Assembly: GCA_023443455.1 (NCBI GenBank)
Contig: JAEZUE010000060.1
Coordinates: 1-64,000 of the forward strand
DNA from: Verrucomicrobiota bacterium
GTDB taxonomy: Bacteria > Verrucomicrobiota > Verrucomicrobiia > Opitutales > Opitutaceae
Length of the DNA stretch: 64,000 nucleotides
Direction: 5' to 3'
Of the stretch, positions 28,172 through 36,126 are shown one piece after another. Position numbers and translations under genes: made by a program. Below the pieces are notes generated by a model. The model was not told the DNA's origin, searched no databases, and saw only the letters and a program-made list of their open reading frames with translations. Every line of letters starts with the position of its first letter. Positions within the stretch are counted from its first letter, which is position 1.

Positions 28172-28747
28172 TCACCAACCGGCGATCGGCCCCTGGGCCT
28201 CGCGATACACGCCGAGCAGGTCGTCGATCGTGTGCACGTCGGTCGCGCCGGCCCGCGGGTCGTCGAACTGGAACGCGTATTCGAGAACTTTCCACGGGTC
28301 GCCGTAGTCGGCCAACCGGGCGGCGCTCTGGGCCCAGGCGGCGTAGGGCACGGAGAGCGCCTCGCCCTTTTCGGCTGCGAGTTCGATCGCGCGGTCGATC
28401 ACCTCGGGCGCACAGGTCGGCAGGTTGATGTTGAAGTTCACGTGCACGTCGCACGGGTGATGCGCGACGATGTGCTGGAAAACGGGTACCGACGGCACGT
28501 TGTCGGCGGCGAGTTCGTCGGGGCGCCGCAGCACCGTGGCGCCGAAGTCGCGGGCCACGCGGGCGATGAGTTCGCTCTCGGTGGAGACGACGATCTCGTT
28601 CACCAACCGGCTGCGGCGCAGGATTTCGATGCCCAGCCCGACGAGCGGTTTTCCGGCGAAGGGCAGCAGGTTTTTGTACGGGAGGCGCTTGCTGCCCAGC
28701 CGTGCGATGATCGAGCCGACGACGTGCATGGGCGGAGTCTGCGCCAT
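28172..28747 (-). CDS. pseF: Pseudaminic acid cytidylyltransferase-like protein, PseF
   Basis: The 191-residue acylneuraminate cytidylyltransferase-family protein is expected to activate pseudaminic acid as CMP-Pse. The CTP-binding motif IIARLGSKRLPYKNL lies near residue 12, LAADNVPSVPVF near 80 and FNINLPTCAPEVIDRA near 105. It is short for the family (usually about 220-235) and lies on the strand opposite to the rest of the pse genes, between pseC and pseG. I start it at 28747 (MAQTPPMHVVGSIIAR). ATG 28727-28729 is an alternative. A related 3-deoxy-manno-octulosonate or legionaminate transferase is possible, but context favours PseF. Confidence 0.8.
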   Translation of the reverse strand: MAQTPPMHVVGSIIARLGSKRLPYKNLLPFAGKPLVGLGIEILRRSRLVNEIVVSTESELIARVARDFGATVLRRPDELAADNVPSVPVFQHIVAHHPCDVHVNFNINLPTCAPEVIDRAIELAAEKGEALSVPYAAWAQSAARLADYGDPWKVLEYAFQFDDPRAGATDVHTIDDLLGVYREAQGPIAGW

Positions 28748-28803
28748 GAGTTGGGAGGTCGGCAATACGCACTTGCGTATACGCCAACGCGGGAGGCCTC
28801 CGC

Positions 28804-29829
28804 ATGACCACCGTGCTCTTCCGCTGCGAGGCCGGCGCCGACATCGGGTACGGCCACGTGATGCGTTGTCTCGCACTTGCCCAGGAGTGGTTGCGACGCG
28901 GTGGGCGCGCCGTCTTCGCGCTGAGTGAACTGCCCCCACCGTTGTTCGCCCGATTGCGCGCGGCGGGTGTGGTCGTCGAAACGATGGCCGCAGTCGCCGG
29001 CAGCGGCGAGGATGCGGCCGAGACGGAAGTGCGCGCCGCCAACTGGCGGGCCGACTGGGTCGTCGTCGACGGCCCGATGTTTGGGGTGGCGTGGGACAAA
29101 TTTTGGCCTGCGCGCCGAAGTCTCCTGCGGATCGACGACAACGGGCTTCCGCGTGCTTTCGCGGCCGCCATGGTGCTCAACCAGAATATGGGCGCCGGGG
29201 CGATCGACTACCCGCAACGGCCGGAGAACTGTGGCCTGCTTCTCGGTCCGGAGTACGCGTTGCTGCGTCCGGAGTTTGGCGGGGTCCGTTCGGTCGAGCG
29301 GGGAAACCGGATTCTGGTGACGATGGGCGGCAGCGATCCGGCGGGGGCGACGGAGTCGGTGGTGGCGGCCCTGCGCGAGCCTGCCGCGGCCTCGCTCGCG
29401 GCGGACTTGATCGTCGGCGCCGGCAACCGTCGGAAGGATTGCCTCGTGGCGAGCCTTGAAGGGGACGCGCCGCGCCTCGCGGCGCTCGCCGATCCTGGCA
29501 ACCTTCCGGCCCGTTTCGCCGGGGCACGGTGCGCGGTGTCGGCGGGCGGCACGACGGTGTACGAACTGGCGTTGTTGCGCACTCCGATGCTGCTGCTCTG
29601 CACGGCCGAAAACCAGCGGCGCAGTTGCGAGCGCCTGGCCGCCGCCGGGGCCGTGCGCTACCTGGGGTGGCATGCCGACATTTCGACTACGGAGCTCGCC
29701 CGGGAAATCGCGGCTTTCGCGGGCGATGCCACGCAGCTCGCCGAGTATGCCGCCAATGCCGGTCGGCTTGTCGACGGACTGGGAGTGGTGCGGGTGGTCG
29801 AGGCCATGCTTGCGGAGGGCGGCGCATGA
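28804..29829 (+). CDS. pseG: UDP-2,4-diacetamido-2,4,6-trideoxy-beta-L-altropyranose hydrolase, PseG
   Basis: The 341-residue GT-B-fold hydrolase removes UDP to give 2,4-diacetamido-2,4,6-trideoxy-L-altrose in the Pse pathway. The catalytic histidine is His18 in IGYGHVMRCLALA. ILVTMGGSDPAGATE near residue 170 and AVSAGGTTVYELALL near 240 are nucleotide-binding parts. A GGGAGG ribosome-binding site lies about seven bases before the ATG. The stop overlaps the start of the ATP-grasp gene as ATGA. Confidence 0.92.
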   Translation: MTTVLFRCEAGADIGYGHVMRCLALAQEWLRRGGRAVFALSELPPPLFARLRAAGVVVETMAAVAGSGEDAAETEVRAANWRADWVVVDGPMFGVAWDKFWPARRSLLRIDDNGLPRAFAAAMVLNQNMGAGAIDYPQRPENCGLLLGPEYALLRPEFGGVRSVERGNRILVTMGGSDPAGATESVVAALREPAAASLAADLIVGAGNRRKDCLVASLEGDAPRLAALADPGNLPARFAGARCAVSAGGTTVYELALLRTPMLLLCTAENQRRSCERLAAAGAVRYLGWHADISTTELAREIAAFAGDATQLAEYAANAGRLVDGLGVVRVVEAMLAEGGA

Positions 29830-30779
29830 ATGTCGCGATCCTCAGCGCCTCCCGCAAAGTCTGGCTCGTGCAGGCCTTCCAGCGAGCGCTCGCCGCGGTC
29901 GGCGGAGGCAAGGTCTGGGCGCTCGATTACGATCCGCTCGCGGCGGCGCTCCGCGCCGCGGATGCCGCCGAACGCCCTCCCCGCAGCGATGCGCCGGAGT
30001 ATGTCGATTGGTTGGTGATGTGGTGCCGGCGCGAGCGCGTGTCGTTGCTGGTGCCCACGCGCGATGCGGAGCTGCCGGTGCTCGCGGCGGCGGCGGAGCG
30101 TTTCCTGCGGGCGGGGGTCCGGGTGGTCGTCGGCCCCCCGGAGTCGGTGGGGCTCTGTCTCGACAAGCACCGGTTCGGCTCGGTCTGCCGCATGCTCGGC
30201 TTCGATACGCCGGCCGAGGTTGCGGATCCGGCCGGAGCGACCTTCCCCTTGTTCGTGAAACCGAGGCGGGGGCAGGCCGGTCGCGGTGCTTGCCGGGTCG
30301 ACTCGTTGGAGGAATTGGCGCGTCGTGGCTACGATCCGGAGCGCGACGTGCTCCAGGAAAATGTCATCGCTCCGGAGTATACCGTCGACGTGTTCGTCGA
30401 TTGGGACGGGCGGTTGGTCTCCGCGGTCCCCCGGGAGCGGGTGAGGGTGCACGACGGCGAGTCGATCGTCGGCCGCACGGTGCGCGACGACGAGCTGGCC
30501 GCGACGGCCGGGCGGCTGGTGCAGGAGCTCGGTTTGCGCGGGCCGGCGACGGCGCAGGCCTTCCGGGCGCCCGGGCGTATTCAATTCATCGAAGTGAACC
30601 CGCGCTTCGGGGGCGGCGCCGCGCTGGGTTTTGCGGCTGGGTGTCCGACCCCGGAATGGCTGGTGCGGCTCGCCCGGGGCGAGACCGTGGAGTGCCATGT
30701 CGGCCGCCACGAGGCCGAGCTGTGGATGTTTCGGCATACGGCCGATCTTTTCCGGCGCGGCGGGGAGGTGAGGCCATGA
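29826..30779 (+). CDS. ATP-grasp family ligase in the pse cluster
   Basis: The 317-residue protein has the carbamoyl-phosphate-synthase-like ATP-grasp layout: an N-terminal Rossmann part (MNVAILSASRKVWLVQAFQR), LCLDKHRFGSVCRMLGFDTP near residue 110, ATP-binding FPLFVKPRRGQAGRGA near 142 and metal-binding IQFIEVNPRFGGGA near 255. Such enzymes ligate a carboxylate to an amine through an acyl phosphate. It is translationally coupled to pseG and to the following HAD gene. I suggest it acylates an amino group of the nonulosonic acid or its precursor, possibly in place of PseH. That is speculation. The substrate is unknown. Confidence 0.82.
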   Translation: MNVAILSASRKVWLVQAFQRALAAVGGGKVWALDYDPLAAALRAADAAERPPRSDAPEYVDWLVMWCRRERVSLLVPTRDAELPVLAAAAERFLRAGVRVVVGPPESVGLCLDKHRFGSVCRMLGFDTPAEVADPAGATFPLFVKPRRGQAGRGACRVDSLEELARRGYDPERDVLQENVIAPEYTVDVFVDWDGRLVSAVPRERVRVHDGESIVGRTVRDDELAATAGRLVQELGLRGPATAQAFRAPGRIQFIEVNPRFGGGAALGFAAGCPTPEWLVRLARGETVECHVGRHEAELWMFRHTADLFRRGGEVRP

Positions 30780-31447
30780 GGGTGGTGCTCTTCGATCTCG
30801 ACCAGACGTTGTATCCCGAGGCTCAGTTCGTCCGTGGCGGGTTTCGCGCGGTGGCGGACCATCTGGCGGCGCGTTGCGGCGGATCGGCCGGGGCGCTGGC
30901 CGAGGAGATGGAGTCGATCCTCTGGGCGCAGGGCCGGGGGAGCGTCTTCAATGTTCTGCACGAGCGGCATGGCTGGGGGGCGCGGGTGGCGCCCGAGACG
31001 ATGCTGCACGTCTACCGCACGCATGTACCGAAACTCCGGTTGCATGCGGATGCGGAGGAATTGTTGCGGGCCCTCGTTCCGCCGCTCGGGCTCGTGACCG
31101 ACGGTCATGCCACGGTCCAGCACGCGAAGATCGCCTCGCTCGGTCTGGCGGAGCGTTTCGCGGCCATCGTGTGCACGGCCGATCTCGGTGCCCACGCCGC
31201 GAAGCCGGCGGCGACGGGTTTTCGGGTCTGTCTCGAACGGCTCGGCGTGGCGGCGGCCGATGCGGTCTACGTGGGCGACGATGCGGCCAAGGACTTCGTG
31301 GGGCCGAAGGCGTTGGGCATGCGCACGGTGCGCGTGGTGCGGCAGATCGAGACGGGTTTCGGCTGGTTCACCGCCGGCGAGACGACCGAGGCCGATCTGG
31401 TCGTGGAGGACCTGAGGGAGGCGGAGAAGTTTCTGGTCGGAAACTGA
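30776..31447 (+). CDS. HAD-superfamily phosphatase in the pse cluster
   Basis: The 223-residue HAD hydrolase has motif I FDLDQTLYP at residue 5, motif II LVTDGH near 105, the lysine in HAAKPAATGF near 142 and motif IV VYVGDDAAKDFVGPK near 160. The start overlaps the stop of the ATP-grasp gene (ATGA) and has a strong GGAGGTGA site. Pseudaminate synthase makes the free sugar, so a dedicated phosphatase is not a standard Pse step. The HAD enzyme may belong with the ATP-grasp modification or a different precursor. Confidence 0.85.
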   Translation: MRVVLFDLDQTLYPEAQFVRGGFRAVADHLAARCGGSAGALAEEMESILWAQGRGSVFNVLHERHGWGARVAPETMLHVYRTHVPKLRLHADAEELLRALVPPLGLVTDGHATVQHAKIASLGLAERFAAIVCTADLGAHAAKPAATGFRVCLERLGVAAADAVYVGDDAAKDFVGPKALGMRTVRVVRQIETGFGWFTAGETTEADLVVEDLREAEKFLVGN

Positions 31448-31465
31448 ACAATCACGGCGGACTCC

Positions 31466-31576
31466 ATGGCCACAAAAGGCACAAGAATGCACGAAAAAGA
31501 ACCGTTCGATCTGCCGCGTGTTCGTCCGGTGCCTGTCCGGTTTTTTTTGTGTCTTTTCCTGCCTTTTCGTGGCCAT
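31466..31576. repeat. Palindromic element GGCCAC...GTGGCC, copy 1
   Basis: An imperfect inverted repeat of about 110 bases. The left end reads ATGGCCACAAAAGGCACAAG and the right end is its near complement, ending in TTTTCGTGGCCAT. It belongs to a family of four full copies plus one half in 31466-32468. No gene lies in 31448-31808 apart from these elements. Confidence 0.88.
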
Positions 31577-31614
31577 CCTCCGTGTTTGGGATCTCCGGAA
31601 AGCGTCGGAACTTC

Positions 31615-31724
31615 ATGGCCACGAAGAGGCACAAGAATGCACGAAAACGGAACTCGGAGAACACGACAAACGGCTCGCTCTGGATTACACCGGTTTTTGT
31701 CTCTCCTCGTGCCTTTTCGTGGCA
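31615..31724. repeat. Palindromic element GGCCAC...GTGGC, copy 2
   Basis: Same family as copy 1. The left arm begins ATGGCCACGAAGAGGCACAA and the right arm ends GTGCCTTTTCGTGGCA. The interior differs from copy 1 more than the arms do. Confidence 0.88.
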
Positions 31725-31766
31725 GTTCGTCCGTTCCATGGATCGATGGGAAGATCATTCAGAAAT

Positions 31767-31803
31767 TGGCCACAAAGAGGCACGAGAAGGCACAAAAAGG
31801 GAG
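31767..31803. repeat. Left-arm half of the palindromic element before the GxxExxY gene
   Basis: TGGCCACAAAGAGGCACGAG starts at 31767 and matches the left arms of the other copies. Its partner arm is not nearby; the GxxExxY gene follows within six bases. The gene may sit inside an element, between this arm and the right arm ending at 32314. Confidence 0.75.
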
Positions 31804-31808
31804 GACCT

Positions 31809-32219
31809 GTGAACTACGAGAACATCAATCAACTCTGTGATATCGTCCGCGAAACGAGTTTTGCGATCCATCGCTATCACCGGCATGGGCATCTCGAGAA
31901 AATCTACGAAAACGCCCTTGTTCATCGCTTGCGGAAGGCGGGGTTTGCCGTGGAACAGCAGCATCCGCACCGCGTGCTCGACGAGGACGGAACCGTGCTG
32001 GGAGAGTATTGCGCGGACCTGTTTGTCGAGGGTCGGTTGATCGTCGAACTCAAGGCGGTTCGTGCCGTGGCGGACGAGCATGTCGCCCAATTGCTCGGGT
32101 ACCTCCGATCGAGCCGGATTGAAACTGGGTTGTTGATCAACTTCGGCGCGCCGGTGTTGTCCGTGAAGAAGTACCTGATGAGCGATCCGATCCCGATGAC
32201 AGAAACGCATTCCGAGTGA
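31809..32219 (+). CDS. GxxExxY family protein
   Basis: The 136-residue protein of the GxxExxY family carries the name motif as GHLEKIY near residue 28, followed by ENALVHRLRKAGF. The later GEYCADLFVEGRLIVELKA near 72 resembles the D...ExK centre of PDDEXK nucleases, so a nuclease fold is likely, but no biochemical function is established to my knowledge. It starts with GTG at 31809. The gene is wedged between copies of a palindromic repeat. Its stop codon overlaps the first bases of the next copy. It interrupts the pse gene order between the HAD gene and pseI. Confidence 0.88.
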   Translation: MNYENINQLCDIVRETSFAIHRYHRHGHLEKIYENALVHRLRKAGFAVEQQHPHRVLDEDGTVLGEYCADLFVEGRLIVELKAVRAVADEHVAQLLGYLRSSRIETGLLINFGAPVLSVKKYLMSDPIPMTETHSE

Positions 32220-32314
32220 TGGCCACGAAGAGGCACAAAGATCCACGAGAAGACCGGAATGCTCCTGGGCTCGGTCGGTTCGGTTTTTGTGTCTTTTCGT
32301 GCCTTTTCGTGGCA
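32219..32314. repeat. Palindromic element GGCCAC...GTGGC, copy 3
   Basis: The left arm ATGGCCACGAAGAGGCACAA overlaps the TGA stop of the GxxExxY gene. The right arm ends CGTGCCTTTTCGTGGCA. Confidence 0.88.
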
Positions 32315-32355
32315 ACTCCCTGTGTTGTCTTCTTCGAGATAACAGTCGGAACGTT

Positions 32356-32468
32356 ATGGCCACAAAGAGGCACCAAAATGCACGAAGAGGGAACGCCTTG
32401 GAGAATCGGTTTTGAGATTGGTCGGGATTGCTCCGAGTTTTCGGGTCTTTTTGTGCCTCTTCGTGGCT
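32356..32468. repeat. Palindromic element GGCCAC...GTGGC, copy 4
   Basis: The left arm is ATGGCCACAAAGAGGCACCA. The right arm ends TTTGTGCCTCTTCGTGGCT, 17 bases before the pseI start. Any promoter or leader of pseI must lie in or overlap this element. Confidence 0.87.
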
Positions 32469-32485
32469 AACCCCCATCTTCCCCC

Positions 32486-33538
32486 ATGAACGAGATCATC
32501 ATTGACGACTGCCGGATCGGCCCCGGGCAACCGTGCTACGTGATCGCGGAAATCTCCGCCAACCACAACGGGAGTCTCGAACGGGCGATGGAGATCGTGC
32601 GGGCGGCGGCGGCCTCCGGGGCCGACGCCGTGAAGCTCCAGACGTACACGCCCGACACGATCACACTGAAGAGCGATTCGCCGCTCTTTCGCCACGGCGG
32701 CGAAGGGCTCTGGGCGAACCGCGATTTGTATTCGCTCTACCAAGAAGCGTACACGCCGTGGGACTGGCAACCGACGCTCAAGGCTCTCGCCGACGAGATC
32801 GGTATCACGTTGTTCTCGACGCCGTTCGATCCGACCGCGGTGGATTTTCTCGAGGCGATGCATGTGCCGGCGTACAAGATCGCGTCGTTCGAGCTGGTCG
32901 ACATCCCGCTCATCCAGAAGGTCGCGAAGACCGGCAAACCCCTGATCCTTTCGACCGGTATGGGCTCGGTGGAGGAAATCGCCGAAGCCGTGAAAGCGTT
33001 TCGTGACGCGGGCGGCAAAGAGTTGGCGCTGCTTAAGTGCACCAGTGCGTACCCTTCGCCCCCGCAGACGATGAACCTGCGCACGATGCGCGACCTGCAT
33101 CTTCGTTTCGGGGTGCCGGCGGGGCTCTCCGACCACTCGATGGGTCATACCGTCGCCGTAGCGGCAGTCGCGCTTGGGGCCAGCATCATTGAGAAGCACT
33201 TCACGCTCAGCCGCAGCGACCCGGGCCCGGACAGCGCCTTCTCGATGGAGCCGGCGGAATTAAAGGCGATGGTTGACGCGATCCGGATGACGGAGGCCGC
33301 GCTTGGCGGGATCCACTATGAACCGACTCCGGCCGAAGCCGAAAGCCGCCGTTTCCGGCGCTCGCTCTTCGTCACCGCCGAGGTGCGGGCGGGCGACGTT
33401 TTCAACTCAGACAACCTCCGCTCGATCCGGCCCGCGGGAGGTCTGCATCCGCGGCATCTGCCCGAGATCTACGGCCACAAGGCGGCGCGGGATATCCCCG
33501 CCGGCACCCCGATGGAGCTGGGGATGGTGGTGAAGTAA
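32486..33538 (+). CDS. pseI: Pseudaminic acid synthase, PseI
   Basis: The 350-residue NeuB-family enzyme condenses 2,4-diacetamido-2,4,6-trideoxy-L-altrose with phosphoenolpyruvate to give pseudaminic acid. The TIM barrel shows AEISANHNGSLERAM near residue 22, ADAVKLQTYTPDTITL near 47, LFSTPFDPTAVDFLE near 110 and SDHSMGHTVAVAAVALGA near 215, and IEKHFTLSR near 233. A C-terminal antifreeze-like SAF domain (RSLFVTAEVRAGDVF) follows. The Asn-His-Asn-Gly stretch and the 350-residue length fit PseI. The leader before the ATG is pyrimidine-rich. Confidence 0.92.
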   Translation: MNEIIIDDCRIGPGQPCYVIAEISANHNGSLERAMEIVRAAAASGADAVKLQTYTPDTITLKSDSPLFRHGGEGLWANRDLYSLYQEAYTPWDWQPTLKALADEIGITLFSTPFDPTAVDFLEAMHVPAYKIASFELVDIPLIQKVAKTGKPLILSTGMGSVEEIAEAVKAFRDAGGKELALLKCTSAYPSPPQTMNLRTMRDLHLRFGVPAGLSDHSMGHTVAVAAVALGASIIEKHFTLSRSDPGPDSAFSMEPAELKAMVDAIRMTEAALGGIHYEPTPAEAESRRFRRSLFVTAEVRAGDVFNSDNLRSIRPAGGLHPRHLPEIYGHKAARDIPAGTPMELGMVVK

Positions 33539-33628
33539 GCCGGGCGAGACACGCACGCGAAATACCGGTTTCCATCCGGACTACCCTCGGTGTCTTGACC
33601 TCTGAAGTAAGCCGGGTAGGTGAACGGT

Positions 33629-33880
33629 ATGAATCGCGCGACGATTTCGACCAAAGGCCAACTGGTCATCCCCAATCGCCTGCGGAAAGCCCTGCATCTT
33701 CAGGCCGGGGAGAAAGTTACCTTCTCGCTTGAAGGCGAAACTTTGGTGCTCAAGCGGGAAGAGCCAAAACGTGCACGGTTGGTTCCCGGGAAATTTGGGC
33801 GGCCGGTCTTGGTCGCCCCTGCTGGGGCGCCGCCCATGACGCCGGATCGGGTCGCTGCGATTCTCAACGACGTCGCATGA
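33629..33880 (+). CDS. AbrB/MazE-type antitoxin
   Basis: The 83-residue protein has an N-terminal swapped-hairpin DNA-binding domain (MNRATISTKGQLVIPNRLRK, then LHLQAGEKVTF). Its Pro/Ala-rich C-terminal tail should bind the toxin. Start ATG 33629 follows AGGTGA. Its last codons overlap the start of the PIN gene (ATGA), so the two form a toxin-antitoxin operon, which it probably autorepresses. Confidence 0.88.
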   Translation: MNRATISTKGQLVIPNRLRKALHLQAGEKVTFSLEGETLVLKREEPKRARLVPGKFGRPVLVAPAGAPPMTPDRVAAILNDVA

Positions 33881-34272
33881 GCCATCTACTGGACGTCAAT
33901 CTCTTGCTGGCCTGTGCTTGGTCGAGCCATCCCCATCACGCGCGCGCAAACCGCTGGCTGAATTCGTTGAAAGGATTCGCCACCGCCCCCGTCACCCAGA
34001 TGGGTTTTTTGCGGGTGAGTATGAGTGTGGCGTACGGGGCCTCTTTTGCCGACGCCCGGACGGCTTTGAATGCAATTCTGCAACTTCATGCTCACCGGTT
34101 CGTGACTGACGCGGTGCCGGTGGCTTCGCTTCCCTCGATTTCCAATGGGAGGGACGTAACCGACGCGCACCTGCTGCGCTTGGCGGCCAGTCATGGCCTC
34201 AAGCTTGCGACCTTGGACGGAAGTCTCTGCAAGAAGGCGTGGGCTGCCCGGATTGCTGAGAACCCGCTCTGA
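33877..34272 (+). CDS. VapC-like PIN-domain toxin
   Basis: The 131-residue PIN ribonuclease has the first acidic residue in HLLDVNLLLA, a second region at TDAHLLRLAASHGLKLATLD with conserved Asp residues, and a short C-terminal helix. Such toxins cleave RNA when not held by the antitoxin. It is translationally coupled to the AbrB-type antitoxin. The pair sits between pseI and the glycan-assembly genes. Confidence 0.87.
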   Translation: MSHLLDVNLLLACAWSSHPHHARANRWLNSLKGFATAPVTQMGFLRVSMSVAYGASFADARTALNAILQLHAHRFVTDAVPVASLPSISNGRDVTDAHLLRLAASHGLKLATLDGSLCKKAWAARIAENPL

Positions 34273-34307
34273 CCAAAATGGCTCCGCCATTTTGAAATAG
34301 GGTCAGA
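34268..34307. repeat. Nested stem-loop after the toxin gene
   Basis: An outer stem TCTGACC/GGTCAGA (34268-34274 with 34301-34307) encloses an inner stem AAAATGGC/GCCATTTT (34275-34282 with 34286-34293). It overlaps the toxin stop codon and may end the toxin-antitoxin transcript or be a small dispersed palindrome. Confidence 0.75.
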
Positions 34308-34327
34308 CCGGCCGCCGGCCTGATCCT

Positions 34328-34342
34328 CGGCATGCTTCTTGC
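34328..34342 (+). promoter_or_regulatory. Weak sigma-54-like site upstream of the glycan-assembly run
   Basis: CGGCATG, four bases, then TTGCG gives the diagnostic GG-N10-GC spacing (GG at 34329-34330, GC at 34341-34342) with two mismatches in the -24 element. It lies about 100 bases before the first gene of the run. Chance occurrence is possible. Confidence 0.25.
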
Positions 34343-34443
34343 GCTAAGGTGGGTGAAGCAGTGATTTCCTCCAAAACTCCGGCAGGTTTTACCCCTTCGG
34401 CAGAAGATACTGCCGGGGCGTAGCCACTACGATTTCCCGTTCC

Positions 34444-36126
34444 ATGTGTGCAACCCCAACTACATACTTCACTGACAAAGGCGGACTAGTGGGCGAGGGG
34501 TATGAGGCAGAAAGGAGCGCAGAGTTGCGGGCTCCGGTCGGGCTGCGGATCGCGGTATGGTGTCCGCAGGGCCGGTCGGAACTGCCGCTTGCGGCGGCGC
34601 TGTGCCGGGAACAGTTGCCGCGCGAGCTGATCGCCTGGTCGAGCGACGAGGCCGCGCCTGCCGAGCCGGAGGGCGTCGTCGCAGACGTCTGGCTGGTCCT
34701 TTGTGCCGGCGATCCGCCGCCGCCGCCTGCGTGGCGGACGACCACTGGTGGTGTCTGGGCCGTTTTTCCCGGTACGGCCGCGCGATGGGCAGGAGCAACA
34801 CGCGAGGCTACCGGATGCTGGCGTTGTGATTGGGTGCTAACCGATCTTTTGCCGGACGAGTGTTCGGGTGAAGATTGGTCGGCGTGGGAGACATTCGGTC
34901 GGCTGGCGTGGCTTCCTGCATGGTTTCCCGGCGTGACTCGAAAGTCGTTGCGTCGTGAGGTCTTGGTTGTCACCGACGAGGCCATGGGTGGTGCGGAGGG
35001 TCGGAGCATAGCGCCGGTGCTTGCCGCTGCTATGGGCGGGCCGTTGCTGAGAATCACGACCGCGAGCAAGAGTATGTGGCACGAGCAAGTTCTGCTCTGG
35101 GCCGAGGATCCAGTATGTGTGGGGGCGGTGCTCCGACTTGCGGCGGAGGTGCCGTTTCGCGTTGCGGTGGTGGGAATGCGGCGGAGACAGCGACTTCGAC
35201 GGGTTTTTCTTGGGGGCACCGAAGTATGGAGTGCTGTGGCCGGTCCGGCCCCGTCACGGCTTGCTGATTCTGTGCGCCCGGCGCTGCTGGCGCTCGGAGC
35301 GGAGAGCCGCGTGGCTGACGCCGTGGCGGCTCCGCCTTGGAGGTGGAGTGATTGGCTGGCTGGGCTGGCGGCTCCCGAAACAGACCGAACGGAAGCGTCG
35401 ATCGCCGCGGGCTTTTTGTTTTCGCTGGGACGCTATGGCGTGCATGGCCGCGAGCTGCGAATGGAGAAGGTGCTGGATGGTTGGTTCCGAGAATGTGTGG
35501 CTGAATTGTGGGCACATGAGTGGTCCCCACGGCGGCGGAGGGAGCACAAGGCGGCTGTCTGGCTTCTGGAACGAGGAGCACAGCTCCATCTCAACGACGC
35601 CGCAGGCGAGCACCTGCTTGCGCGCCTGCATGCGGTTGCCGGGGACGCAGTCGCGGCCACTGGAGCTATTATGCGGTACGCGGCGCTCCGGAGCGGGCAC
35701 GCGGGCGAACTGCCCGGCTCGGTTGCGATTTGGCTATGGCATCGGGGTGAAACGTCAAAGGCGCGCTCGATCCTGGAGAGCTGCGCCGTGGAGAACGCGC
35801 AGCCGGCGTTCGCCTCGTTTGTCCTTGCGGTGGCCTGCGAACTTACGGGGCTGGTGATTCCGGTGGAGCGACATCTGACCGATTTGCAGGCCGCGGCACC
35901 GGGCTTTCTGGCTGACTCCGAGGCGACAGACGCTCGCTGGATTCTGGCCGCGGTTGTGGCGAGACGCGAAGGCGCTGAGATGGCGGCAACCCGCTTTTGG
36001 AACCAAGCTGGGCGCTGCGTTCGCGGATGTGAGCATTTCATTGAACTTTTCGCCGCAACCGAATCAAGGCCCGGTTCGGTTTGTCCGCAATGGTTGGTCT
36101 TGTTCGCGGAGGCATTGGGCCAATGA
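34444..36126 (+). CDS. Protein of unknown function, first gene of the glycan-assembly run
   Basis: I do not recognise this protein (up to 560 residues). The N-terminal third has strand-rich stretches (GLRIAVWCPQG, VVADVWLVLCAGD) that could be a degenerate Rossmann or GT-like fold. The second half is helical and TPR-like, with Ala/Leu-rich repeats (GDAVAATGAIMRYAALRSGH and WLWHRGETSKARSILESC). It is Trp-rich. No catalytic motif is seen. The next gene overlaps it as ATGA, so it belongs to the same transcript as the sulfotransferase and the following transferases. The true start may be later, near the GLRIAVW strand. Confidence 0.7.
   Translation: MCATPTTYFTDKGGLVGEGYEAERSAELRAPVGLRIAVWCPQGRSELPLAAALCREQLPRELIAWSSDEAAPAEPEGVVADVWLVLCAGDPPPPPAWRTTTGGVWAVFPGTAARWAGATREATGCWRCDWVLTDLLPDECSGEDWSAWETFGRLAWLPAWFPGVTRKSLRREVLVVTDEAMGGAEGRSIAPVLAAAMGGPLLRITTASKSMWHEQVLLWAEDPVCVGAVLRLAAEVPFRVAVVGMRRRQRLRRVFLGGTEVWSAVAGPAPSRLADSVRPALLALGAESRVADAVAAPPWRWSDWLAGLAAPETDRTEASIAAGFLFSLGRYGVHGRELRMEKVLDGWFRECVAELWAHEWSPRRRREHKAAVWLLERGAQLHLNDAAGEHLLARLHAVAGDAVAATGAIMRYAALRSGHAGELPGSVAIWLWHRGETSKARSILESCAVENAQPAFASFVLAVACELTGLVIPVERHLTDLQAAAPGFLADSEATDARWILAAVVARREGAEMAATRFWNQAGRCVRGCEHFIELFAATESRPGSVCPQWLVLFAEALGQ

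Noticed and set aside
25754..33538. Sialic or legionaminic acid pathway
   Set aside because: PseB- and PseC-type motifs, PseG and the PseI length fit pseudaminic acid. No NeuA/NeuC or Leg-type genes are present.
34328..34342. A firm sigma-54 promoter for the glycan run
   Set aside because: The -24 element has two mismatches and no enhancer-binding protein gene is near. It is kept only as a low-confidence site.
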